Shown piece after piece: positions 26,436 through 38,637 of a stretch of DNA of 64,000 bases. Source of the DNA: Onchidella celtica (lineage: Eukaryota > Mollusca > Gastropoda > Systellommatophora > Onchidiidae); assembly GCA_963931925.1 (NCBI GenBank), contig OZ007574.1, positions 32,809,961 through 32,873,960 of the forward strand. Reading direction: 5' to 3'. The notes under the pieces were generated by a model. That model did not search any database, was not told where the DNA came from, and saw nothing but the letters and a program-made list of their open reading frames with translations. How positions within the stretch are numbered: position 1 is the first letter of the stretch; every line of letters begins with the position of its first letter. The position numbers and the translations under genes are program-made.

Positions 26436-27610
26436 ATGACAGAGCTCCTGTTCTTCTCTGACTCCCTGATCAGATCCAAACTAGACTACGGTTGTATCGT
26501 CTATAGATCAGCAAAACCATCATGCCTGAAAATGCTAGACCCCGTACACCATAAAGGGCTGTGTCTTTCTGTGGATGCTTTCCGCACCTTTCCAGACGAA
26601 ATTCTGCATTTGAGTTTGAGGGCAAACAAACCATCCCTATGTGATAGAAGAGACAAACTCTCTCTTCAGTATGGATTAAACGTGTCTTCTCATCCAGACA
26701 GTCCCGCTTACAGTTTAGTATTTAACCCAACAAACATTCAAAATGTCGAATCTTCTCAAGGTATCACCCCTCCTTCTTGTCCTCAGATTCGGTCTTTGCT
26801 CGCCATACCACCATGGGAGATACATAAACCAAACATTATTTTAGATCTCGCGGCATGTCCGGAGAACACGCTATGCCAAAAACTTACAAATAAATGTTTC
26901 GAGAAGTGATCAATAAATACCATGATCACAAGCCTTTTTACACAGACGACCCCAAAGTCCATGATTCGGTGGGAGCCGCCTCATTCTCAAATTCTGTTGG
27001 CAAAACCGAGTGTCTCAGCCTCAACCCTAAAGCTGGGTTTACGGCTGAAATTCATGCAATCAACGTAGTCTTAAATCTTCTACTTTATTCCCAACCAGGA
27101 CGCTTCATTATCTTCTGCGATTCACTGTCTTGCCTCCAGGCATAAAAAAAAATAAAAAAAATACGAAAACCCATTAAATCAATAATCTGTTACTACATCT
27201 TCACACACTGCCCAACAGCTAGTACGAAATTGTACTCTGTTGTATCCTTGGCCACATTGGCATCAAAGGAAATGAAACAGCAGATACCCTGGCCAAAAAC
27301 CAACAACATTGAAATGTCCGCCAGAACACCTGAAAATACCACACACCGACTTTAAAGCCGCTATTAAGAAGTCCATTAAATGGAGATGGCAGGAAGGATG
27401 GGATGAACTAAAAACAAATAAAGTAAACCTTATCCAAGATCAACTTGGACTGTGGCCTCATGCCTCTCAATTAAATCGGAGGAACAAAATTGTCCTTGGT
27501 AGACTCTTGTCTGCACGGCGTGTATTGTCTTTTCTGAAAAAGGCTAAGATCTACAACTTTCGGAAACTTTTATATATACATATATTTACAAAAGTCTTTT
27601 CGGATTAAGC
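26436..27610 (+). mobile_element. Jockey/I-type LINE remnant with RNase H
   Basis: Reads IRSKLDYGCIVYRSA and MLDPVHHKGLCLSVDAFRT (region after RT). After a frame change near 26895 come the RNase H start FYTDDPKVHDSVG, AEIHAINVVLNLLLYS and FCDSLSCLQA. A third frame gives GIKGNETADTLAKN and the tail LKIPHTDFKAAIKK. There are several frameshifts and stops. The RT core is missing at the 5' side. The last open part (from 27309) ends at a TAA near 27608. Confidence 0.8.
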
Positions 27611-29654
27611 AACTTTTGAGAATTTTACCATTGTAATAAAATTTAGAAGTATTTAATTCTGTTTGTGAAGTCTAGAAACTGTGAATACCAAACATGAATA
27701 GAGTGCCAAATATACCGTGAAAGGTGCAAAGAGGCCGTTATCGTGTCGATGAGCCGTAAAACTCAAGCTCAACCTTGCCCCCCGCCCCCTTTTCCTCCTA
27801 CGCCAAACACTTCAAATGGATCTTTGCAAAGTAAAGCTTTATCGCTATCTCTATCGTCATATCACAATAACCGTGCAGATAATCGAGTTGAAAACGCAGT
27901 CCACGGATTAAAGCAGATAGAAAAGTAAGATCGAAGCTGTTCAATCACAAGGTACCGTACGATTTCACTACCAGGAAAGTTTACAGGTGCATAAGACTAT
28001 CGTTTATTTCTGTGCTAACTTCATACCACAACTACCACAAACAAGTAAATTTCTTTTCTTTTTCTTTTTTATTTTAAAGGAAATTTTTATTGTAAAAATG
28101 AAATCACCGAGGAAAAGGAATTTTAGTTTGAAAAAAAGGTATTTTTCACAGACGTATCCCCTAATCTCAGAAAATTACTTACATGTGTGTGTTATAAGAA
28201 AAAAAAGTTTGTCTCTTTCTCGTCCTTGTATTTCTGACTCCAAAATTTTATACTGCAAGAAAGGTATAATTATAGCACGTGTAATACGACGAAAAAGCAC
28301 TGTGCATCTGACGACAATACCGCTGACACCTTATTTTGAACTGCAAGCAAATGGTATTTCTTCAAAACTCCAGAAAAAAAAATGGAACCGGTTAAGAGCC
28401 CAGACACAGTGGCTGCGGTTTCTTTTCGCTTTCGGCAAATTATCGAAAGGGGTGGATAATGATACGAGACGAGAAAGGGCACTATGCGCTCTCAAAGGCG
28501 CTGTGAAGAGTTTTGACATCTGGTTGGTTTGTGGTTTGTTTGTTTTTTTCGGAAAGACGAGTCACGATATTTGGCAAAACTGCCGAAAGTAAAAGGAAAC
28601 CGAAGCGACTGTGACTAGGGCCTAAGCCTGCAGGAGTCTCTGAAAAGCGTTTTACCATAAGAAGTACACTCATGTAATTCATCATTATGCTCATTAACAA
28701 AGGTCTTCAAGGGGCAAATATTATATACAACTACAGTACAAGCCAAAAAATGAAACCTTTTTGGGGCGTCACTGTGATGTTCTTGCTGTCTTTCTTTACG
28801 GATGTTTCAAGGCTCAGAATACTTCAATAGGCCAATAAAAACCAATCTTTAAAAAAAAATGCATACCATCTTTGTTCTGATCTTGTTTTCCTTACAAACC
28901 GCCGTCGGATATCTAGATTTTTTTTTCTCCTTGGACATTCAAGATGATCTAAACTGTCTAAAGGCAAAATGCACGCAGCTTATCTTCACTATTTTAGTAT
29001 TGGCCACTTTTATTTCAAAAATTTTATATGTTGTTACATGTTGTGGCAAAAGATTAGGTGCCAAAAAATTGTAGAAATACAATAAATTTTTTTTTTTGGA
29101 CAAAGTTATAACTGGCCATGTGAGCGAGGTACATTCGGCCACCTCTGTAGCCGATGGTATCAAGAACTGAATTACACACCCCATCCGCAGCGCGCCGTGG
29201 CCGATTGCAGTCCCTTTCGCTAAGCGTTCCCAGTGACCAAAAAGAAGAAAGGACAGTGAGGAGAAAGAAGTCTAGGAATGTAGACGAAGAAAATTAATGA
29301 TCACGGTTTAATTTGTCACAAAAGAAAACATACGTAAATCAGAATTACGCACGATCAGACAGACAATCAACAAGGAAGCATAAAAAAAAAACAAGCAAAC
29401 AACACACATACAGAAAAGGAAGAGGAATGAAATGGAAGGACGGAACATCGTGGTTGATGTTTTATAATAATATAAGAAAACTTAGACATACCGGGTACAG
29501 AGGAGACCGGGCAGGCAGTAAACACTGTTGTCAACACTGTACATGACAGAGAAGAAAAATAAGCAAACATGCAACTAAGTTTCCAAAATTCACTGAGAGT
29601 TTGTTAATCAGAAAACACATTTTGACTGAGGCCTTCGCTCAGTGAACGTTACAC
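27611..29654. other. Spacer without supported genes
   Basis: It holds a 201-codon open frame (27987-28592), but this is low-complexity Lys/Phe-rich and has no family features. No splice or RNA gene signals are clear. Confidence 0.4.
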
Positions 29655-30055
29655 AAGCAACACTTAGAACACCAGGAATGACATGAAACATCAATTAGAA
29701 CACCAACAATGGCATGAAACATTTTGATAACACCAGCAGTGACATGAAATGTTATGACAACATTAGCAATGGCACGAAACATAATGATAACACCAGCAAT
29801 TGCATGAAATATAATTTAGTTAGAACGCAAGCTGTGGCATGAAATATAATTAGAACAGAAGCTGTGGCATGAAATATACTTAGAACAGAAGCTGTGGCAT
29901 ATAACATAAGTGTACTTAAAGAGCAAGCAATGGCATGAAATATAATTAGAACCGAAGCAATAGCATGCTTTTAACCTAGGCAATAACATGAAACATGGTT
30001 AACAACGAGACACTGGCCAGAAACATAATTAGAACACAAGCAAGTTTGAACATGA
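29655..30055. repeat. Degenerate minisatellite, unit ~33 bp
   Basis: About 11-12 imperfect units on the pattern TGGCATGAAATATAATTAGAACA plus AAGC. The best copies are near 29830-29900. It lies next to the 3' end of the transposase-like gene and might belong to that element's non-coding end. Confidence 0.75.
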
Positions 30056-31204
30056 CCAGCTAAAACCTAACATTTGAAGGTGCAAAAATTCCATAAACAA
30101 TGACTGACATAGTTTGAGTAATAGAATCGCAATGCAAAATACTGTAAATGTGTGTTCTAATACCGAAGGTTGTCATAGAATGAATGGATATCCCTTGGGA
30201 GCACAGCCTTTAGTTCCTGCAAGTGCTTAAATTTTGTTTCACTTATTTTAAGCTCATGTGTATACAGCTGACGAGGGGAATCAGCTCACATTTTCTGGTA
30301 CCCTCATGGCCGCGTCAGTTCATGCCAATCAGATCCAAAGTCGAGTTTGAAAGCAATTGTACCGTTAGGGATATATTTTAGTCTTTCAAGTCTGTTACAG
30401 TAGGATCACTTGCTTTTCTACCAGGTCGAATACTTTTATAAACTGCAGCTCCAGCATAATGTCTGAAAAAAGAGTGATCCAAGTACTGCACCTGATAAGG
30501 GGACGGGTTTTTCCTTGCTTTTCTGAAAATGCCCACATAATCTGCTGTAATATTGATCTGAACGCCTTAGGCACTGAAGAATACAGAGTTTCTGTTTTGT
30601 TATGTACACCCATCGCTAAAGAGAACAACCCTTTTCACTTTGGGCATGCGCCGTATGAAGTCTACGATGCATCTGGTAAATTCGTTGGAAGTGACGTCAC
30701 CCTCTGACTCCTGCCAGACATAGCATTTGACATCTTTTGTTGCAACGTCGTACAGAGTGAAATAATTATGAACTGCTAACTTTGTTTTGAAGTACACGGC
30801 GGACACCTGCAGTAATGGGGCAAATAACACACCACGATAACAACACAGATACTGTCATCAGAAGCCTCCATGCTGGCCACTGCCAACGCCTTGTCAGCTT
30901 CTTTCTCAGCTCTTGCAGCATCTTTGGCACCGATGTAAGAAGCCCAGATATCGTCAGATATGTTTCCAGTTTCATGGCCGACATATATGTCGCACTGGTC
31001 TTTCTTGGGCTTGAACAATATGAGGTTTTCGGCATTGAACATTTCACGAAACATTTTTGGTTACTGTCATTGCAGCAAGAAGTGTAAAGACCATAAAGTT
31101 CGGCCATACTTTTGATGACAGACTCCTAATACAATTTGCTTGACGACTGTCGGCAGTAATGAGCCGGTGTAGCAGGCCAGATTATACCCCCGCCAGACTA
31201 TACC

Positions 31205-31276
31205 CGGGGTTAAACTGGCCTAGCCCAGAATATCCCCCGGGGTATATTCTGGGCTAGGCCAGTTTATACCCCGGGG
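31205..31276. repeat. Hairpin inside the foldback tip
   Basis: AAACTGGCCTAGCCCAGAAT at about 31212 is followed within 10 bp of the arm end by its reverse complement, ending near 31265. The mirrored copy lies in the right tip at about 35925-35995. Confidence 0.8.
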
Positions 31277-33146
31277 TTTACTTTGGGCTAGGCCAGACTA
31301 TACCCCCCCAGTCCAGATTATACCCCCTACTTTTTTAAAAAAACAAGTCAAGACCGCAGTTTATTTCAACTTTAGTTTGAATTGTCCATTATCACTGTCA
31401 TCAGATATCATATTGAAGCATACATTTTTGACTTCTGTAAATTATGATACATTTAAAAGGAAATAAATATGCGTAAAAAGCATTTATATACAAAAGGATT
31501 GAAAATCCATTGAAACTGATATGATTAAACTTTAACACTAATTTTACTTGTGTCCATTGGTATTATTATTGTTTTGGTTTTTTTAATAATTAGTTGTCCA
31601 TGAGTTAAACATGTATTGTAATTTTTTTGTTTGGCACCACTAACATATACTTAGTGGCAAGATATGAACTAATTATAAGACTCATAAGTGTAAAGTTATC
31701 TGAATTTAATTTTTAAGTTTTGAAAATCAGAAATGTGCTTGATATGTCGGAACAATTGGATCTACATACAAAGTTACACTGATGCAGAGAGAAAGGCCAG
31801 GAAAGAATACATAGAGGAAAAAACAACAACAACATTTTAACAACTGAACTGGCAGATGGTGCAATTCCATCATCCAGCAGACATTCAATACTTCACACAA
31901 AACTAAATACATACTGTTTCACGTAATGAATTTAACCTGTCCAGATCCACTTGAAACATTACAGAAAGCTAACCAGTAATACACAATAATAACAATAAGA
32001 ACACCAAATCATCTTATTTACTCTTGAAAATAAAGAGAATATAATCAATATCAGAATCACCATCATCTTGGAATAATACAAAGATAAGAGGGAATATAAA
32101 AATGACCTATACATCATTCTAGATTCTATAAGCAGCAATAATATATGTGTGTATGTACCAAGTACATGTAAAAACAAATGTGTTAAATCTTTTCAACCAT
32201 TCAAGTAGAACTGGACTGAAAGCTTTAGCGAAGTAGCTTTGATAGTCATGTAAAATGACAGATTAAATCCACTGAGGCAACAGTGCACTGCAGAAAGTAA
32301 TTACAGTATGTTATGGCAAAAATTCGGTGGATCATGTTGCATGAACATGTCTTGTTAGTAAATTCTTTGATAGCGTATTTGTAGAAATGTATACATTTTA
32401 TGTAGCTCATGGTTTAAGGCACTGGATTGGTTTCACTCACGTTCGTTGGCATGTTGTAGTAGTTTTTGTAGTTGGTTGCCATTGAGTAAACTTTGCACGG
32501 TGCTGTTTGTTTGGCACTGACATACACTTAGTCCCAATGGATGAAATAATTAACGGACTCATAAAAATGAAGTCATTTTAAATATTTTTTTGTGTACAAA
32601 TACACAGTTGTTAAATCCCTTGGCAAGGGACGTGTTAAGCTTAGGAAGGTAAAGACGGACAAGGTCTTTTTTTTAATTATTATTATTTCACTTGCGAGTG
32701 ACATACCCTTATCCACTATAATACAATCAATCTTTCAAAAGCCTTGCAAACTAATCCAGTGTCTTAAACCGTAATGTACATGAAATGTATAGCCTATCTT
32801 TCTACAAATAACCTATCAAAGAATGATACTCACTAATAAGAAATACTGTGAATGTAACATGATCCATTGAATTTTGCCTCAACATGCTATAGATCCAATT
32901 ACCTTTTACAATGCACTACTTTTGTCTCAGTGGACTTACTCTATCGGCCTACACAACTGTCAAGGCTATTTCACTAAAGCTTTCTGTCCAGTTTTACTTG
33001 AATATTTGAAAAGATTTAACACGTTTTTTATATATAGCTGATACACACACATTGCTGCTTATAAATTCTACAATGATTTGTAGGCATACGCTGCCATTTT
33101 TACACTCCCTCTCATATCTTTGCAATTTCCAAGATAATGATGATTC

Positions 33147-35193
33147 TTCTTCTTCTTCTTTCGTTCACCAATCTAAACCTGCAGATTTGTTCTTTTAATA
33201 AAATCTACGGTTTTCTGCAGTTCTGGCAGAGCACCATAGAGTTTGATATTCAGGTCGGTGGGTTGGGGCCAATATGTTTGTCGCAGTGCTGAGAGGAGTG
33301 TGCAGTTCTGCAATATATGCTCCGTGTTTTGAGGAGACTGGCTGCACTCGCATATGGCAGATGTTCCTATTTTGAACTTGGTGAACATGTGGTGGTGGAG
33401 CCTATTGTGACCAGTTCTTAGTCTGAACAATAGTACTTGATCCTCTCTGTTCAGGAGATGATATTTATCCTGTTGGTTTATTTGCTGCCGTCTGTCGTTT
33501 TTGATGAGGTTTTTCTTCTCATAGTAGTTTAGGAGGCACTGTGGCTGCTCCAGGCCGGAGCCCTCCTTGGCCAGTTGGTCTGCCTTCTCATTGCCTGGGA
33601 CTCCACAATGTGATGGTATCCACTGTAGGACTATCCTGCTTCTATTTCCAAGCTGTGTAAAACATTTCTTCAGGTCGTTAAGCTTGCCAGCTTGAAGGGC
33701 CTCAAGGACTGATCTTGCATCTGTGAGGAAGACGATGTTGCTGTCCTCTACTTGAAGCTCTGTGGCAGCTGTCATGAGGGCTTTGGCTTCTGATCCATAA
33801 TTATTGCAGAAGGTTCCGGTTGGCATGCTAATTGCCGTTCTTGTTGAGTCTGGATACTCTATATACACCCCGGCACCTCCGTTTGTTACAGCATTCTCAG
33901 CAGAGCCATCTGTGTAGACTCGAACCCATGATTCGCTTGGATACTTGTCATCAAGTAGGCCGAGTACAGCAGTTCTTCTTTCTACTTCACTTTGTTCTCC
34001 CTTGTTGAAGACACCATCAACGTCTGTGTGTATCTGGACTTGGGTCTCTGTCTCCTCCGTCCAAGGGGTCTGTTCAGGTACAGATGTCAGGGGGTGGGCA
34101 ATCTGGGGAAGGTGTGATAGCTGTCTTCTTATTCGCTTTGCCTTGTGAATAAAGCTCGTACGTTTCAGCCTTCCCCTTGCCAGGTCTCCTAGCTTCTCTT
34201 TCATTGGGTGATTCTCTATGCTGTTGAATTTCTCTGCCTGGATTGCCACCCTGGTTTCTCTTCGTTCTGCAAGTGTTGCTATCTGGGTGATCTTCTCCAT
34301 CTCCACAATGGGTGTTGACTTCATTGCTCCTGTGATGATGCGCAAAGCCTGGTTCTGAACTTTGTTTAACATCTGAAGGGCTGAGTTGGACGCTGAACTC
34401 CAGGCTGTTGAACCATATTCGAGGTGAGGGCGAATCCCTTGCTGATACACATTCTTGAGAATTCTTTCTGTCGCTCCCCATGATGTGCCGCTCAGTTTCC
34501 TCAATATGGCTAGCTTTCTTCTAGCTTTTGTCTCTGCCCTCTCGATGTGATTCCTCCATGAGAGCCTGGTGTCGAATGTGACTCCTAGATAGGTTGGTGC
34601 TTTGTCTTCCTTGAGTGATGTCCCATTGAGCTTGATGGCTCCAGCAGTCTGTTTTGGAGACAGGGTGAAAAGAGTAGTGGACGACTTCTCTTCGTTGACT
34701 GTGACACACCACTTATTCGTCCATGCTAAGAGGATGTCAGTGGCTCTTTGTAGTCTTCTTGTGGCAACTGTGGCTTGTTCTTCCGTACACCACATAACTA
34801 GGTCATCTGCATATAGAGCTGTACGTATTCCGCAGGGTAGTTCTTGAACTAGATCATTTATGAAGATCAGGAATAAGGTGGGTGATATTACTCCTCCCTG
34901 TGGCACACCGTGTCTCAGCAGTACCTTCTTGCTGTGACATCCATCCAGCTGGACTCTTGCTCTTCTGTTGTGTAGAAGGCTCTTGGTCCACTTGTACATG
35001 CTACCAGTCACTTTGTTGTCTCGCAGCTTCCTGAGTAGTCCGTCTTTCCAGACTTTGTCAAAGGCCTTTCGAAGGTCGATCCACACTGCTAATACTTGTT
35101 TCTTGTCCTGGAAGGCATCTTCAATGTCCTGTGACAGATAGGTTGCTTGATCCTCTGTGGAATAACACTGACGGAACCCTGCTTGCTGATCAG
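33147..35193 (-). mobile_element. 5'-truncated LINE with long open RT-RNase H frame, inserted in the foldback arm
   Basis: One open frame (stop at 33173) runs unbroken for over 660 residues of the element. It has the RT start QAGFR, HGVPQGGVISP, catalytic YADD (about residue 148 of the extended frame), EEKSSTTLF, YLGVTFDTRLSW, RNase H YTDGSAE with SEAKAL, LTDARS and PGNEKADQLAKEG, and a CECSQSPQNTEH knuckle. The first ~20 codons of the frame belong to the foldback arm. The minus-strand 3' end has a GAA repeat. Target duplication: GATAATGATGATTC at 33133-33146 and the same with one extra GAT at 35194-35210. It lacks the 5' part with endonuclease. It belongs to the I/Jockey-like RNase H LINEs; the clade is uncertain. 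Confidence 0.88.
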
Positions 35194-36604
35194 GATAATG
35201 ATGATGATTCTGATATTTATATTTCTCTATATTTTCAAGAGTGAATAACATGATTTCGTGTTCTTATTGTTATCATTATTACTGGTTAGCATTCTGTAAC
35301 GTTTCAAGTGGATCTGGACAGGTAGAGTTCATCAGTCGCAAACATTTAGTGCCTATTTAATTTTATGTCTTCTGGATGATGGAATTGCACTATCTGTCAG
35401 TTGGATTATCATTATGTTTTTATTTATTTTTTTCTGTGTGTTCTTTTCTGGCCTTTTCTCTCTACATCATTGTAACAAAAAATACAATTCATGTTTTACT
35501 CATCTCTAACCAGCTATCAAAATAATAATAATAATAATAATAATATCATCAACACACACGAGTGAAATTAATGCTGAAGTCTAATCATGTCAGTTTGAAT
35601 GGATACTCAACTCTTTTGTATATCAATGCATTTTAATGCATGTTTGTTCCTTCTAAAATGTATCATGATTTACAGCAGTCGAGAATGTATGTATGTACAC
35701 CAAAGTAAACTAAGGCTGAAATAAACTGTTCTTATTATTTTCTCTAAATTGCATTATGACTTGTTAGTGTCAAGAATGTGTTCATGTTTGTATTAATATG
35801 ATATCTGATGACAGTGATGAAGAACAGGCTGAAATAAACTGTGGTCTCGACTTGTTTTTTTAAAAAAAAAGTAGGGGATATAATCTGGACTGGGGGGGTA
35901 TAGTCTGGCCTAGCCCAAAGTAACCCCGGGGTATAAACTGGCCTAGCCCAGAATATACCCCGGGGCATATTCTGGGCTAGGCCAGTTTAACCCCGGGTAT
36001 ATTCTGGGCAGGGGGTATATTTTGGCCTGTTACACCGGCATTTTCGGCAATTTTTGCAAAAAATCTCGAAGAAATTGTTTGTCTTGGGTCGCCCGATCAT
36101 AGTACATGTGATGTTCCTCTCTACTTGTCCCAGTGCTCACGGTAGTTGCATCGAATACAGACTAAACAAAGTGTTTTGTCAAGCCTGTTGTATGCAAAAA
36201 CAGTCTTGCATACTTTTGTCTTCTTTCCCTCCTTCTTTAAATCACACAGTAAAGTATATTGTTTCCTCTGTCTAGAGGACTTCGACCGGCACTTGGCAGT
36301 AGTTCTGTTAACTTGTCCTCGCACGAATGTTCGTTTTTGATCCCAAGTCAGAGACCAAACGTGATTAAATATACAAATTCTGTCCTCTACTGAAAACAGA
36401 TTGCACTCCATGCCTTTGCAGGAACATCGTTCCTACAGCGTCTTTGCAGGTCGCATGGTTCCTTGGCTCACGTATTCTTGGCCTAGTTCCCCTTTCTGTT
36501 TTAGTTTGTTCTGTAGCCATTTTTTTGTGTGTGTCTCTTTTTTTCTCTTTTTAGGGGTGAGGCTGAGCAGGGAAATTTTCGTATGTGACACATTATTGTC
36601 TGCT

Positions 36605-36799
36605 GGTGCTGTTTGTGAAGGAACAGCGTTGGGGTGATCTGATGGTGCTGTTTGTGAAGGAACAGCGTCGGGGTGATCTAATAGTGCTGTTTATAAAGGA
36701 ACAGCGTCGGGATGATCTAATGGTGCTGTTTATAAAGGAACAGCGTCGGGGTGATTTGATGGTGCTGTTTGTGAAGGAATAGCGTTAGATGAATCAGAT
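36605..36799 (-). repeat. 39-bp tandem repeat, five units
   Basis: Units start at 36605, 36644, 36683, 36722 and 36761 (GGTGCTGTTTGTGAAGGAAC...). 39 bp keeps frame: on the minus strand it codes 13-residue repeats at the N-terminus of the dead transposase-like gene, with TCACAA changed to TTATAA (stop) in the middle units. Confidence 0.88.
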
Positions 36800-36951
36800 T
36801 GTGCTGTCTGGTTGTCGAGATTCCAAGAGTTTGCGTTTTGCCTGTATGGTAGGCGACAGTAGAGCATTGTCTTTATGGCGACAACTCTCCCATAAAACCC
36901 AACAAAACGCACCTGAGAGACAACATGGGTAAATTCAGTTTTCAACTTCAA

Positions 36952-37779
36952 ATTTAAACTGCATCAAAACCTGCTTTGAAGGCGGCGCAATACATGTACA
37001 TGACGTCTTAAGTCAGCTTCAAAGAGACCCGCGGCGGCCAGCAACAAAAGGGATTATAATAATTTATATCCGCTATCGCTCGCCAGGGATGGGCAACGGG
37101 CGCCTTCACGGCCGTGACAATCGGCCATGACAGGTAGCCGACTGTATCCGCCGGGCTTTGGGATCTACAACCAGCCACGTCCAATAAAACAAACAAATAG
37201 CAAATATTTTGAAAATGAAGTTCATAGTGAAATAATGCGCGGTTTCAAGCATGATATTGTTAGGACGAAAAAGTCTCAGTTCAGTTTCGTTAAAAAAAAG
37301 AAACAGTTTTTGTGACATGAAACACGATGCAGTGTATTCTTGTTCTGTGAGGACAGCAAATGAAATTGTGAAAATATACCTCAATAGTTTTAGTTGCACT
37401 AAATTTTTTTACGCGTGACGGTAAGTTAGCCTTTTATGCTGAAAAATATTTTTTGTTTTATTATTATTATTTTGGTTAGGAGGAGTAGTAGCAGTAGTAG
37501 TAGTATACCAAGTAGTAGTACTAATGGTTGTTGTTGTTGTTGATGTTGTAGCAGTAGTGGTGGTAGTAGTACGTAGTTAGTAGGACGTTATTATTATCAT
37601 CACAATATAGTTATTATAATAATAATAATTATTATTAAAAATGATAATTTTAATTGAAAATAATAATAAGCACAAACCTTAGACAATATTTTACATTGGC
37701 TTTAATAAAAGAAAAAAAAATCAGCACTTGCCCAAATTTTCCCATACGTAGGCCTATATCATAGTGTAAGACCAGCCTC
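36952..37779. other. Spacer before copy B
   Basis: A GC-rich patch at about 37028-37165. Then compound trinucleotide repeats (AGT, TTG, AAT) at about 37485-37680. No gene seen. Confidence 0.45.
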
Positions 37780-37954
37780 TGCAGCAATGGTTTTATTTCA
37801 GTATACCACGATAACACTGCCCAATTTTGTTATATAATATTTTCCCGTCCTCTTAGGTCGTGGTGCCCGTCCTAATATGTCCCGTTTGATTGGTTTCAAC
37901 AGACATCATTCCTGGTATAGTGACAACTGACAACTACCTCAGGTGACATAGAAG

Positions 37955-38043
37955 ATGAGTGAATCCAGTTCTGATTCCGATTCGGAGGAGGAGGGGAGAG
38001 TAATCGACTCTGCGTCTGCAAACAAGCTGGGTCAAGGCCTCGG
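37955..38043 (+). CDS. ZNFX1: ZNFX1 copy B exon 1
   Basis: ATG then MSESSSDSDSEEEGRV, ending in phase 2 at GG|GTATGT (38044). It joins the acceptor TTACAG at 39124-39129 with a Gly split codon. Relative to copy A it has one extra codon. The intron is 1086 bp, longer because of a hAT-like insertion at 38237-38637. Confidence 0.75.
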
Positions 38044-38236
38044 GTATGTTGAGGTTTTATTGCATGAGAAAGAAGGCAGTATGTATGTACTGGGGAGAAA
38101 AAGGGTGTACGGCGAACTCGATCAGTAGCAGTATGAAATATTGAACTAACATGACACTTGCATTCTCAGCCTATCCCCCGGCACATAAAGGGCCTATAGT
38201 GGTACGGAATGTATTATCAATGTGCAACGCCTAGCC

Positions 38237-38637
38237 CAGTAGTTCTCAGCGCGGGCGATATGCAGAGGGGGGGGGGTGATAAAGAAAAGGGCGAAATCGA
38301 CGAAGCCGACGACTTAATGACAAGTACAGGGCAGCTACCGACGTGTTCAACAGCACGCATAGGTGGGTTTTGTGAATAGAAACGGCCTAGATCTGTCTTT
38401 TTTTTTAATGCTTTTGAAAGAGAATGTTTTCTGTTGTAATGAATAGACAACACGCCTATAGTCATTGATGAGGCTTTGAAAAATTAACATCATAATTTGT
38501 GTATGATCCGTCTTCTTGTGAAATTTGTTGGGTTTAAGTAGGGATTTCGGTGGAGGGGGGGACGGGGGAGAAGGGGGCGATAAAAGAAACTTTGGAGCTT
38601 AAGGGGGCGATTGCCTGATAAAGGTTGAGAACCACTG
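38237..38637. mobile_element. hAT-like MITE in intron 1 of copy B
   Basis: 401 bp with ends CAGTAGTTCTCAGC and GGTTGAGAACCACTG (inverted). A perfect 8-bp target duplication GCCTAGCC lies at 38229-38236 and 38638-38645. Copy A intron 1 has the unfilled site (ATGCCTAGTC near 1599). The 8-bp duplication and CAGTGGTTCTCA termini are typical of hAT elements. There is no transposase. Confidence 0.9.

Larger units (their letters stand above)
31168..36034. mobile_element. Giant foldback (palindromic) element, ~1.25-kb arms
   Basis: Starts TGTAGCAGGCC and ends GGCCTGTTACA, with CCGG on each side (31164-31167, 36035-36038), consistent with a 4-bp target duplication. Left arm 31168 to about 32428. The right arm is about 32745-36034, interrupted by a LINE. 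The arms are inverted copies along their whole length; for example CTGTCCAGATCCACTTGAAAC at about 31938 pairs with about 35302-35322. The loop is only about 315 bp and carries no transposase. The tips contain a nested hairpin (31205-31276) built on CTGGCCTAGCCCAG. Confidence 0.85.
30160..36951 (-). pseudogene. DDE-type transposase-like gene, split by a foldback element
   Basis: Minus strand. The N-terminal part (36121-36951) has 13-residue repeats (SQTAPSDHPDAVP type) and a segment VEDRICIFNHVWSLTWDQ. The C-terminal part (30160-31150) has MAELYGLY, FKPKKDQCDIYVGHETGNI, FKTKLAVHNYFTLYDVATK, VLFSDGCT, YLDHSFFRHYAG, RPGRKASDPTVTDL and DIHSFYDNL. This pattern recurs in transposase-like proteins of many invertebrates; I do not assign a superfamily. 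Removing 31168-36034 with one CCGG gives a continuous frame across the junction (LPKM-PAHYCRQSS), showing that the foldback landed inside the gene. Several frameshifts and stops make it dead. Confidence 0.65.

Noticed and set aside
27987..28592. 201-codon open frame
   Set aside because: Low-complexity Lys/Phe-rich translation, no domain, no splice partners, and it sits in transposon-rich spacer.
28731..29100. Possible Tc1-like element starting CAGTACAAGCC
   Set aside because: No matching inverted end or transposase coding was found.
29655..30055. Repeat array considered as CRISPR-like
   Set aside because: Units are contiguous and degenerate, with no uniform spacers; this is an ordinary eukaryotic minisatellite.
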